The notes under the pieces are model-generated. The model ran no database searches and was not told the DNA's origin. It was given only the letters and a program-made list of their open reading frames with translations. Of a DNA stretch of 64,000 nucleotides, positions 44,696 through 52,215 are shown in pieces. The translations under genes were made by a program, and so were the position numbers. The stretch is from Hydrogenophaga sp. PBL-H3 (GTDB lineage: Bacteria; Pseudomonadota; Gammaproteobacteria; Burkholderiales; Burkholderiaceae_C). Each line of letters begins with the position of its first letter. Position 1 is the first letter of the stretch. The stretch spans positions 558,001 to 622,000 of the forward strand of contig NZ_CP044972.1 in NCBI RefSeq assembly GCF_010104355.1. Reading direction: 5' to 3'.

Positions 44696-46363
44696 TCAAT
44701 TGAGCGAGAAGGTCCAGAGCGATCCACCAGCGGGGGTTTGCGCCATGCGCTCGTCTCCCAGCAGGGCCCACACGCCGCCAGCACCCGAGACCACGCTCAC
44801 GTACTGCTTGCCCTTGTGCTCCCAGGTCACGGGCAGGCCGATGATGCCGGAGCCGGTCTGGAACTCCCACAGCTTCTTGCCGTTGCGCGCATCCACCGCC
44901 ATGAACTCACCCGTGGCCGCGCCGGTGAACACCAGGTTGCCCGCGGTGGACAGCGTGCCGGCCATGCTCGGCTGGCCGGGCCAGGCCATCTGCCACTTGC
45001 TCTTGCCGGTCATGGGATCGATGGCGCTGAGGTAGCCGTGGGGCTGGTCCTTGGGCATGTTCACGCCACGGAAGTTGACCCCCAGGTACCACTCGCCCTT
45101 TTTGTATTCGGGCTTGGCCAGCTGGTAGGGCCAGCTGATGTTGAGGGTGTTGGCGTAGGCGAGTCCCGTGGACGGGTTCCACGACATCGGGGTCCAGTTC
45201 TTGCCGCCGAGCACCGAGGGGAAGATCTCCACGTCTTCACCGGCGCGGGCCTTGGCGTCAACCGCGCTGAGCACGGGGCGGCCGGTCTTGAGGTCGATGC
45301 GCTCGGCCCAGTTGACCTTGACGTACGGGTTGGCGGCGAGCAGCTCGCCGGTGGCCCGGTCGAGCACGTAGAAGAAGCCGTTGCGGTTGGCCTGGGTGAG
45401 CACCTTGCGGTCCTTGCCGCCGATCTTCATGTCCACCAGCATGCCGACTTCGGTGGAGTCGTAGTCGTAGGGATCGTTGGGCGAGAACTGGTAGTGCCAC
45501 ACCAGCTCACCGGTCTTGGGCCGGATGGCCAGCACGGTGTTGATGTAGAGGTTGTCGCCCACGCGGGCGTTGGGGTTCCACGGGCCGCCGTTGCCGGTGC
45601 CCCAGTACACCAGGTCGAGCTCGGGGTCGTAGGCGCCGGTCAGCCAGGTGGGGGCGCCGCCCTTGAGGTGGGTGTCGCCGGGCCAGGTGTTGCCACCCTT
45701 CTCGCCGGGTGCCGCGGTGGTGAAGAAGCGCCAGAGTTTCTTGCCGGTGGCCGGGTCCCAGCCGTCGATGAAGCCGCGCGTGCCGTATTCGCCACCGGCG
45801 ATGCCGGTCAGCACCACGCCGTTGGCGATCAGGGGGGCGCTGGTCATGGCCTGACCGTCCAGGTAGTCGGCGGCCTTGCTCTTCCAGAGCTGCTTGCCGG
45901 TCTTGAGGTCGAGCGCGATCACGTGGGCGTCCAGCGTGCTGCGGTAGAGCTTGCCGTCGAAGATGGCCGCGCCGCGGTTCAGGATGCCGCAGCAGGCCAT
46001 CTTGAAGACGTCCTGCGGCAGTTCGATTTCCTGCTTCCAGATCTGCTTGCCGGTGAGCGGGTTCAGCGCCACCGTGGTGTTGTGCGTGGTGATGTACATC
46101 ACCCCGTCATGCACGATGGGCTGCGACTCCTGGCCTTGCGGGTTGTTCAGGCTGTAGGCCCAGGCCGGACGCAGCTTGGCTGCGTTGCCGGTGTTGATCT
46201 GCTTGAGCGGGCTGTAGCGCTGGTTGTTGTAGCCCATGCCGTAGGTCAGCACGTCGCCGGGCGTGAGGTTGTCCTTCTGCAGGTCGGTCAGGCTCTGGGC
46301 CTGCACGCCGCCCAGCAGGGAGGCCATCATCAAACCGCTCATGATCTGGCGTTTCAGGTTCAT
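44696..46363 (-). CDS. PQQ-dependent alcohol dehydrogenase, lanthanide-type signature
   Basis: A 555-residue periplasmic quinoprotein of the methanol/ethanol dehydrogenase family with a signal peptide ending near residue 22. The adjacent cysteines C124-C125 (KMACCGILNRG) form the PQQ-contacting disulfide. Metal and catalytic residues are Glu192 (GGEYGTRG), Asn258 (GTGNGGPW) and Asp300. Asp302 (DPYDYD) supplies the extra aspartate seen in lanthanide enzymes such as XoxF and PedH. No heme domain. It heads an operon with XoxG- and XoxJ-like genes. The substrate is unresolved: methanol, ethanol or other alcohols. Confidence 0.92.
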   Translation of the reverse strand: MNLKRQIMSGLMMASLLGGVQAQSLTDLQKDNLTPGDVLTYGMGYNNQRYSPLKQINTGNAAKLRPAWAYSLNNPQGQESQPIVHDGVMYITTHNTTVALNPLTGKQIWKQEIELPQDVFKMACCGILNRGAAIFDGKLYRSTLDAHVIALDLKTGKQLWKSKAADYLDGQAMTSAPLIANGVVLTGIAGGEYGTRGFIDGWDPATGKKLWRFFTTAAPGEKGGNTWPGDTHLKGGAPTWLTGAYDPELDLVYWGTGNGGPWNPNARVGDNLYINTVLAIRPKTGELVWHYQFSPNDPYDYDSTEVGMLVDMKIGGKDRKVLTQANRNGFFYVLDRATGELLAANPYVKVNWAERIDLKTGRPVLSAVDAKARAGEDVEIFPSVLGGKNWTPMSWNPSTGLAYANTLNISWPYQLAKPEYKKGEWYLGVNFRGVNMPKDQPHGYLSAIDPMTGKSKWQMAWPGQPSMAGTLSTAGNLVFTGAATGEFMAVDARNGKKLWEFQTGSGIIGLPVTWEHKGKQYVSVVSGAGGVWALLGDERMAQTPAGGSLWTFSLN

Positions 46364-46471
46364 GTCGTTGTCTCCAGTTTTGTGGTCGGAAGTCGTCTGT
46401 CACCGTGGGTGGACCTTTGCATGGTCAACCGTTTTCCCGATGCTCACCACCTCGGGTTTTCCCACCCGGTG

Positions 46472-46494
46472 AACTGTTCTGGTGTGGAACAGTT
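46472..46494. promoter_or_regulatory. Candidate activator site upstream of the alcohol dehydrogenase
   Basis: Perfect 8-bp arms AACTGTTC / GAACAGTT around a 7-nt spacer. It lies between the regulator stop codon and the dehydrogenase start, about 110 bp upstream of the ATG at 46363. The size suits a Fis-type HTH dimer. No convincing sigma-54 -24/-12 pair was found below it. Confidence 0.5.
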
Positions 46495-47682
46495 TCAGTG
46501 TTCGCCGCGCCACTCGCCGAGGCGCCGGTACAACAGGCCGCGCGAGACACCCAGCTGGCGCGCGGCGCGCGAGACGTTGCCGTCGCAGGCCGCCAGCGTG
46601 GATTCGATCAGCGCACGGTTGGCGTGGTGCAGGGTCGGGATGGCGGGCACATCGGCTGGCGTGTCGATCTCCGGCTCGGGCGCCAGCTCGATGGCGGGCG
46701 CCCTGGGGGCATCGTGGCGCGCCTGTATCCACAGGGTCAGGCCGTTGGGCAGCTGGCGCGGTTGCGCCTGGCCCCGGTGGGACAGTGCCAGCAGGTCTTC
46801 CAGGCCGAGTCCGAACAGGGACTCGGCATCGGTCGGTCGGGCGGGCACGCGTTCGGTGCCGAGCAGGCTCGCCCCGGTCTGGTTGAGCCAGGCCACGCCC
46901 CCGTTGCCGTCCACCGCGGCCAGGCCTTCCAGCGGGGTGTTCAGCAGCGCCGGGCTGGACTGGAAACGCAGCAGCACCAGCGCGGCCGATTGCGCTTCAA
47001 ACAGGCGGTTTTCGATGGCGGTGGCGTACAGCCGCACCATGGCGGCGGCATCGAAGCGAAAGGCCTCGCCTTCGGTGGAGAGGTCCAGCACGCCGGCCAG
47101 ATCGCCGCGCGCGTTGCGGATCGGCGCGGCGGCGCATTGCATGATCGAGACGCCGGTGAAGAAATGCTCGGCGCCTCGCACCACGCAGGCCTCTCCGGTG
47201 CGCGCCACCACGCTGGGGGCAGTGGTGCCCATGTGGGTTTCATTGAGGTTGACACCCACACGCGCCACATGCGGCATCAGGTCGCCTTCGCCGCGCACCG
47301 TGGGCGTGGCCTGGATCAGCACGCCATCGGGCCCGGTGAGCAAGGCCTTGCACGGCGTGCCGGCCAGGGCGGCGTCGAGTTGCTGCAGGTCGTGACTGGC
47401 GGCTTGCAGCAGCAGGCGGTTGCGTGCCAGCGCGCTGGCGATGCGCGCCTTGGTCACCGGCTCCAGGTTGACCGGCTCGCCAGGGCGGCGGTTGGCCACC
47501 GTGCAGCGCATCCACGACTGGATCACCAGCTCGGGCACCAGCCCCGAGGGGCGCTGGCCTTCGTCAAAAAACATCTCGCGCGCCAGTGCCACACGCTGCT
47601 CGGGCGTGGCAAAGAACAGGCCTGCGGTGCGCGGTGGTGCGGCGTGGCCGAACGTTGAAGGGAGCTTGGGTGGGTGTTGCAT
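46495..47682 (-). CDS. AcoR-like GAF-Fis transcriptional regulator lacking the AAA+ domain
   Basis: A 395-residue protein. It has an N-terminal AcoR-type region (PELVIQSWMRC), a GAF domain at about residues 70-210 (VGVNLNETHMGTTAPSVVAR, GVLDLSTEGEAFRF) and a PAS-like segment near 225-300. It ends in a Fis-family helix-turn-helix (LAACDGNVSRAARQLGVSRG, about 360-379). The sigma-54-activating AAA+ module, with its Walker A and GAFTGA motifs, is absent, so it cannot act as a normal sigma-54 activator. It lies immediately upstream of the alcohol dehydrogenase operon, its probable target. Confidence 0.85.
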   Translation of the reverse strand: MQHPPKLPSTFGHAAPPRTAGLFFATPEQRVALAREMFFDEGQRPSGLVPELVIQSWMRCTVANRRPGEPVNLEPVTKARIASALARNRLLLQAASHDLQQLDAALAGTPCKALLTGPDGVLIQATPTVRGEGDLMPHVARVGVNLNETHMGTTAPSVVARTGEACVVRGAEHFFTGVSIMQCAAAPIRNARGDLAGVLDLSTEGEAFRFDAAAMVRLYATAIENRLFEAQSAALVLLRFQSSPALLNTPLEGLAAVDGNGGVAWLNQTGASLLGTERVPARPTDAESLFGLGLEDLLALSHRGQAQPRQLPNGLTLWIQARHDAPRAPAIELAPEPEIDTPADVPAIPTLHHANRALIESTLAACDGNVSRAARQLGVSRGLLYRRLGEWRGEH

Positions 47683-47809
47683 GCCGGTTGTGAGCGACTG
47701 TGTACCGACGTGGCACACATGCGCGCTAGGGAAAATACTGAGCGGCTGTCGCGCATGTCCGGCGTCTACGATGGCTCGATCCGTCGCTTCCCAACATGAT
47801 TGACACACC

Positions 47810-49531
47810 ATGACCGACCTGACCACCCCCTGCGCCCAAGCCTTCCTGGACGCGCGCGACCAGTTGCTCGCCTTGCGTGGCGATCCCGCCGCTGCCAGCG
47901 CGCGGTTCCGCTGGCCCGAGCTCACCGACTTCAACTGGGCGCTGGACCACTTCGATGCCATGGCCCGCAGCGTTGATGCCGCCGCGCTGTGGATCGTGGA
48001 CGCCGACGGCAGCGAAGAGCGGTATTCCTTTGCCCAGCTCGCGCAGCGTTCCAACCAGGTGGCCAACTTCCTGCGCGCGCAGGGCGTGAAACGCGGCGAG
48101 CGCGTGCTCATGGTGCTGGGCAACGAAATCGCGCTGTGGGAGACCATGCTGGCGGCCATCAAGCTCGGCGCGGTGCTGATCCCGGCCACGGCCCTGCTCA
48201 CGCCCGAGGACCTGCGTGACCGCATCGCGCGCGGCGACGTGAAGCATGTGGTGGTGGGTGCCGTGCAGGTGCCCAAGTTCGAGACGATCGCGGGCCCGTT
48301 CTCGCGCATCTGCGTGGGTGCGCCGCAGCCGGGCTGGGTGGACTTCGCCGCATCGAGCGGCGAGGCGACCGCGTTCGACCCGCAAGGCACGACCCGCGCC
48401 ACCGACCCGATGCTGCTGTACTTCACCTCGGGCACCACCTCGCAGCCCAAGCTGGTGCTGCACACGCACCAGAGCTACCCCGTGGGCCACCTCTCCACCA
48501 TGTACTGGCTCGGGTTGAAGGCCGGCGACATGCACATGAACATCTCTTCGCCGGGCTGGGCCAAGCACGCCTGGAGTTGTTTCTTCGCGCCGTGGAACGC
48601 GGGCGCCTGTGTCTTCATCTACAACACGCCCCGCTTCAGTTCGCAGGGGCTGCTGGCCGTGCTCGAACGCTGCCGAGTCACCAGCCTGTGTGCGCCGCCC
48701 ACGGTGTGGCGCATGCTGATCCAGGAAGACCTGGCCGCCTGGCAAGGGCGCCTCGCGCTGCGCGAAGTGATCGGTGCGGGCGAGCCGCTGAACCCGGAAA
48801 TCATCGAGCAGATCCGCAAAGCCTGGGGCCTCACGCTGCGCGATGGCTATGGCCAGACCGAAACCACCGCGCAGGTCGGCAACGCGCCGGGCCTGCCACT
48901 CAAGCCCGGCTCCATGGGCCTGCCGCTGCCGGGCTACAAGATCACCCTGCTCGACGCCGATGGCCATGAGGCCGACGAAGGCGAGGTCTGCATTGATCTG
49001 AGTGCGCGCCCGCTGGGCCTGATGGTGGGCTACCTCGACGCGCCTGAGAAAAACGCGGAGGTCATGCGCGGCGGCCACTACCACACGGGCGACACCGCCG
49101 CGCGCGATGCCGACGGCTACCTCACCTTCGTGGGCCGTGCCGACGATGTGTTCAAGGCCTCGGGTTACCGCATCAGTCCGTTCGAGCTGGAGAGCGCGCT
49201 CATCGAGCACGAAGCGGTGGTGGAAGTGGCCGTGGTGCCGTGCCCGGACCCGGTGCGCACGGCCGTGCCCAAGGCCTACCTGCTGCTGGCACCCGGCTTC
49301 ACGCCCGAGCCGGCGTTGGCCGAAGCGATCTTCGCGTTCGCGCGGCAACAGCTCGCGCCCTACAAGCGTGTGCGGCGCATTGAGTTCGTCACCGAATTGC
49401 CCAAGACCATCTCGGGCAAGATCCGCCGCGTGCAGTTGCGCGCGCAGGAGGTGGAGCGCCAGGCGGCCGGCGCGCGCGGGGCGGGCGAGTATCTGGAGAG
49501 CGACTTTCCGAACCTGCGCCAGGACGACTGA
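47810..49531 (+). CDS. AMP-forming carboxylate-CoA ligase
   Basis: A 573-residue ANL-superfamily ligase. The adenylation motif LLYFTSGTTSQPKLVLHTH is near residue 205 and the adenylate motif DGYGQTETTAQVG is near 345. GRADDVFKASGYRISPFELE and the catalytic Lys in TISGKIRRVQLR follow. It resembles acetyl/propionyl or medium-chain acyl-CoA synthetases. It is divergent from the AcoR-like regulator and could consume the acid formed by alcohol oxidation, which is inference from position. Confidence 0.9.
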   Translation: MTDLTTPCAQAFLDARDQLLALRGDPAAASARFRWPELTDFNWALDHFDAMARSVDAAALWIVDADGSEERYSFAQLAQRSNQVANFLRAQGVKRGERVLMVLGNEIALWETMLAAIKLGAVLIPATALLTPEDLRDRIARGDVKHVVVGAVQVPKFETIAGPFSRICVGAPQPGWVDFAASSGEATAFDPQGTTRATDPMLLYFTSGTTSQPKLVLHTHQSYPVGHLSTMYWLGLKAGDMHMNISSPGWAKHAWSCFFAPWNAGACVFIYNTPRFSSQGLLAVLERCRVTSLCAPPTVWRMLIQEDLAAWQGRLALREVIGAGEPLNPEIIEQIRKAWGLTLRDGYGQTETTAQVGNAPGLPLKPGSMGLPLPGYKITLLDADGHEADEGEVCIDLSARPLGLMVGYLDAPEKNAEVMRGGHYHTGDTAARDADGYLTFVGRADDVFKASGYRISPFELESALIEHEAVVEVAVVPCPDPVRTAVPKAYLLLAPGFTPEPALAEAIFAFARQQLAPYKRVRRIEFVTELPKTISGKIRRVQLRAQEVERQAAGARGAGEYLESDFPNLRQDD

Positions 49532-49715
49532 AGCCCCGACCGTGCAGGGGCTTGTGGCGCCCACAGCCCGATGAGCGGCGCACTGGCTGGACCAAGTGCG
49601 TCTTGTTACGGTACCGGGGTGGGTAGCATCAACAAATACACATTCTTGCAATGCCGTCGGGGACCAGGTGCAGATTGCGCCTGCCTCTGCTGCCTTTTCC
49701 GGAGCCGACCACCCC

Positions 49716-50867
49716 ATGAAACTCACCTCTGCTCCCGGCATCTCGCGCCGCCGTTTCAGCGGTTTCGTTGCCGGCATGGCCACGCTCGGCGCGCCCAGCT
49801 TGCGCGCGCAGTCGGGCAACCGCATCGTGCTGGGGCAGTCGGCTGCGTTCACCGGGGCTGCCGCGCAGCTCGGCATCCAGTTCCATGCGGGGGCCAAGCT
49901 GTTTTTCGACCAGCTCAATGGCCAGGGCGGCGTGAACCAGCAGCGGATTGAAATCATGCAGCTCGACGACGGCTATGAGCCCGAGCGCTGCGTCGAGAAC
50001 ACCAACAAGCTCATCGCGGCCGACGTGTTTGCGCTCTTTGGCTACATCGGCACGCCCACCAGCGTGGCCGCATTGCCGCTGGCCTTCAAGGCCGAGGTGC
50101 CCTTCTTCGCGCCCTTCACCGGCGCCATGGGCCTGCGCCAGCCGTTCAACCGGCTCGCCTTCCACCTGCGCGCGTCCTACAACGACGAGACCGAGCTCAT
50201 CGTGCGCCAGCTTACCAACCTGGGCCTGAAGAAGATCGCGGTGTTCCACCAGAACGATGCCTACGGCAAGGCCGGGCTGGACGGTACCGTGCTGGCGCTC
50301 AAGTCGCGCAACCTGGAGCCGGTGGCCACGGCCACGGTGGAGCGCAATTCGGTCGAGGTGGCGCAGGCGGTGGAGAAGATCAACGCAGCCAAGCCCGACG
50401 CGGTGGTGCAGATCAGCGCGTACAAGTCGTGCGCGGCCTACATCCGCGCGGCCAAGGCGGCCGGCTACGGTGGCACGTTCTACAACGTGTCATTCGTGGG
50501 CACGCAGGCGCTGGCCGACGAGCTGGGCAAGGATGGCGCGGGTGTGGTGGTGTCGCAGGTGATGCCCACGCCTTACACGGCCTCCAAGCCGATCTCGCGC
50601 GAGTTTCAGGAGGCCATCGGCAAGGGCGGCAACAAGGTGCAGGCCAACTTCTCCAGCATGGAGGGGTTCCTGGCCGCCAAGCTGTTCACCGAGGGACTGC
50701 GCCGCGCGGGTTCGCGCATCACGCGCGACAGCCTCATCAGCGGGCTGGAGTCGATCGGCACCACCTCCATCGGCGGTTACTCGGTGTCGCTGAGCCCGAC
50801 CAACCACGTGGCTTCGCGCTACGCCGAGCTGTCCATGCTCACGGGCGATGGACGCGTGCGCACCTGA
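49716..50867 (+). CDS. Branched-chain amino acid-type ABC transporter substrate-binding protein, Tat-exported
   Basis: A 383-residue periplasmic binding protein of the LivJ/Peripla_BP_6 group. The N-terminus has a twin-arginine signal (SRRRFSGFVAGMATLGAP). The body has IVLGQSAAFTGAAAQLGIQF, FALFGYIGTPTSVAALPLAF and KIAVFHQNDAYGKAGLDG. No livHMGF permease or ATPase genes are adjacent, so it is an orphan receptor here. A GGAG site lies about 12 nt before the ATG. Ligand unknown. Confidence 0.9.
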   Translation: MKLTSAPGISRRRFSGFVAGMATLGAPSLRAQSGNRIVLGQSAAFTGAAAQLGIQFHAGAKLFFDQLNGQGGVNQQRIEIMQLDDGYEPERCVENTNKLIAADVFALFGYIGTPTSVAALPLAFKAEVPFFAPFTGAMGLRQPFNRLAFHLRASYNDETELIVRQLTNLGLKKIAVFHQNDAYGKAGLDGTVLALKSRNLEPVATATVERNSVEVAQAVEKINAAKPDAVVQISAYKSCAAYIRAAKAAGYGGTFYNVSFVGTQALADELGKDGAGVVVSQVMPTPYTASKPISREFQEAIGKGGNKVQANFSSMEGFLAAKLFTEGLRRAGSRITRDSLISGLESIGTTSIGGYSVSLSPTNHVASRYAELSMLTGDGRVRT

Positions 50868-50888
50868 GGGTGCGCAGCCGGGCCGGGA

Positions 50889-51083
50889 TCAGGCCTGTTG
50901 ACAGAGGGCGTCCGGGTGTTCCCATCCGGAGCCGTTGCGCGGCCACTCGACGAGCACGCCTTGGGCGGTCTGGGCCACGACGCGGCCATCGGTGCGGTCC
51001 AGGCTGCCCTGGTGGAGGCGGTTGACACGAACGCCCACCGGGAAACGGGGTGTCTGGAACAAGGTCAGTAAATACTTCAACAT
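50889..51083 (-). CDS. Small protein of unknown function
   Basis: A 64-residue protein beginning MLKYLLTLFQTPRFPVGVRV, with no transmembrane helix beyond a mildly hydrophobic start. GAGAG lies before the ATG, and a GGGTTAACCC palindrome sits 14 bp upstream in an AT-rich promoter-like region. The frame reads as coding, but no family is recognised. Confidence 0.5.
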   Translation of the reverse strand: MLKYLLTLFQTPRFPVGVRVNRLHQGSLDRTDGRVVAQTAQGVLVEWPRNGSGWEHPDALCQQA

Positions 51084-51096
51084 GGGAACTCTCTAA

Positions 51097-51106
51097 GGGT
51101 TAACCC
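51097..51106. promoter_or_regulatory. GGGTTAACCC palindrome in an AT-rich promoter region
   Basis: A perfect 10-bp palindrome 14 bp upstream of the small gene at 51083. It is followed by an AT-rich run with a CCGTA-N11-TACGG dyad (51105-51125). A possible operator/promoter overlap. Confidence 0.3.
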
Positions 51107-51310
51107 GTATTTTATGTTTTTACGGCCTAAAACGCCTGTTTCATCAGAATTGCTAATGAAGTATCAGGGCTGACTGCCCAGGCCCGAGATGGCGGGTCAT
51201 CCCGGCGGCGGCGATCCAGCATTCCCGGCATCCCGGCGAACCGATGCGCGCGACATTGCAGACCAGCCGGGTTGCATTTTGTTACCCGGCGTGTGTCGAG
51301 AAAGTCCGCC

Positions 51311-51730
51311 ATGCAAGCCACCGCCGCCACCCTGCCCGATGCCCCTTCGCTTCAAGTTTTGCTGGTATGCCCACGCGGGGAGCACTTGCAGCGGGTGCGC
51401 AGCCTCACCAGCGGCTGGCCGCAGGCGGCGCACGTGCACTGGACCTCCGATCCCGAAGATGCCATGCGCTGGGCGCTGGCCTGTCCGCCGCACCTGGTCA
51501 TCGTGGACGCTCGGCTGGACCGGGCTTGCGACCTCGCACTGAGCGAGCGTCTGCGCCGCGGACGCCCCGACCTGGTGGTGATGAACTTCGACGAGCCCTG
51601 CCGCCAGGAGAGTCAGGCCCGTTGCAGCCATTGGCACTGGTCGGAGCTGCCCAGGGCCACGGGCTGGTGGGTGCAGCGCCACTTTGATGCGCAGGCGCAC
51701 GCCGCGCAGAGGTCACCGGTACTTCAATAA
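51311..51730 (+). CDS. Receiver-like protein, degenerate
   Basis: A 139-residue protein with the outline of a response-regulator receiver: LQVLLVCPRGEHLQRVRSL at the first strand, then HLVIVDARLDRACDLAL where the phospho-Asp strand should be. The acidic pair after strand 1 is missing (CPRG instead of DD) and no conserved Thr/Lys positions are clear. It may be a pseudo-receiver that binds partners without phosphorylation. The 3' end overlaps the pilus gene by 7 bp (convergent). Confidence 0.5.
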   Translation: MQATAATLPDAPSLQVLLVCPRGEHLQRVRSLTSGWPQAAHVHWTSDPEDAMRWALACPPHLVIVDARLDRACDLALSERLRRGRPDLVVMNFDEPCRQESQARCSHWHWSELPRATGWWVQRHFDAQAHAAQRSPVLQ

Positions 51731-52215
51731 GTGATGGTCAGCGTCACCTGATCCAGGTAGGTGCCCGCCGGCACGCTCTGGTTGGCCGGTATGCGGCCGT
51801 ACACCGTGTGGTTGCGGGTGCCCTGAAGGCACAACAGCCCCAGCAGGCTGGTGGAGAGGGAGCCCCCGACGGTGCCGCCGCTGGCCCCGCCATCGCCCCA
51901 GGGCGTGCTGCGGGCCGCGTCGCTGTAGAGCGTGAAATGCAGGCGACCCGCCCCACTGGCCATTTGCCGGTCGCCGGGGCTGCCCACCAGGCCGTTGGAG
52001 AGCGAGAGCGTGTAGGCCACGTTGCAGGCCAGCAGAAGGTAGGTGGGTGTGCAGGTCACGATCACGCTGGCCGAGCTGTCCACGCGGGGTCCGCCGGGCG
52101 AGGTGTAGGCGCCGAAGGCCAGCGGCGTCACCGCCACTGCACAAGTGCTCGCGCGGGCGTCGACGGCGCCCAGGGCGCCGAGCAGCAACAGGCAGGTGAG
52201 CCACAGGCGTTTCAT
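51724..52215 (-). CDS. Spore coat U-domain pilus subunit (CsuE-like tip position)
   Basis: A 163-residue exported protein with a Sec signal (LTCLLLLGALGAVDARA) and a spore coat U fold (STCAVAVTPLAFGAYTSPGG, PANQSVPAGTYLDQVTLTIT). Such proteins are subunits of archaic chaperone-usher pili. As the last gene of the operon, after the usher, it takes the place of the tip adhesin CsuE. Its ATG overlaps the usher stop by 1 nt. Conserved cysteines at both ends suggest a disulfide. Confidence 0.85.
   Translation of the reverse strand: MKRLWLTCLLLLGALGAVDARASTCAVAVTPLAFGAYTSPGGPRVDSSASVIVTCTPTYLLLACNVAYTLSLSNGLVGSPGDRQMASGAGRLHFTLYSDAARSTPWGDGGASGGTVGGSLSTSLLGLLCLQGTRNHTVYGRIPANQSVPAGTYLDQVTLTITY

Noticed and set aside
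46364..46471. Sigma-54 promoter ahead of the alcohol dehydrogenase
   Set aside because: The best GG...GC pair is 10 bp apart instead of the required 12, so it does not meet the -24/-12 rule.
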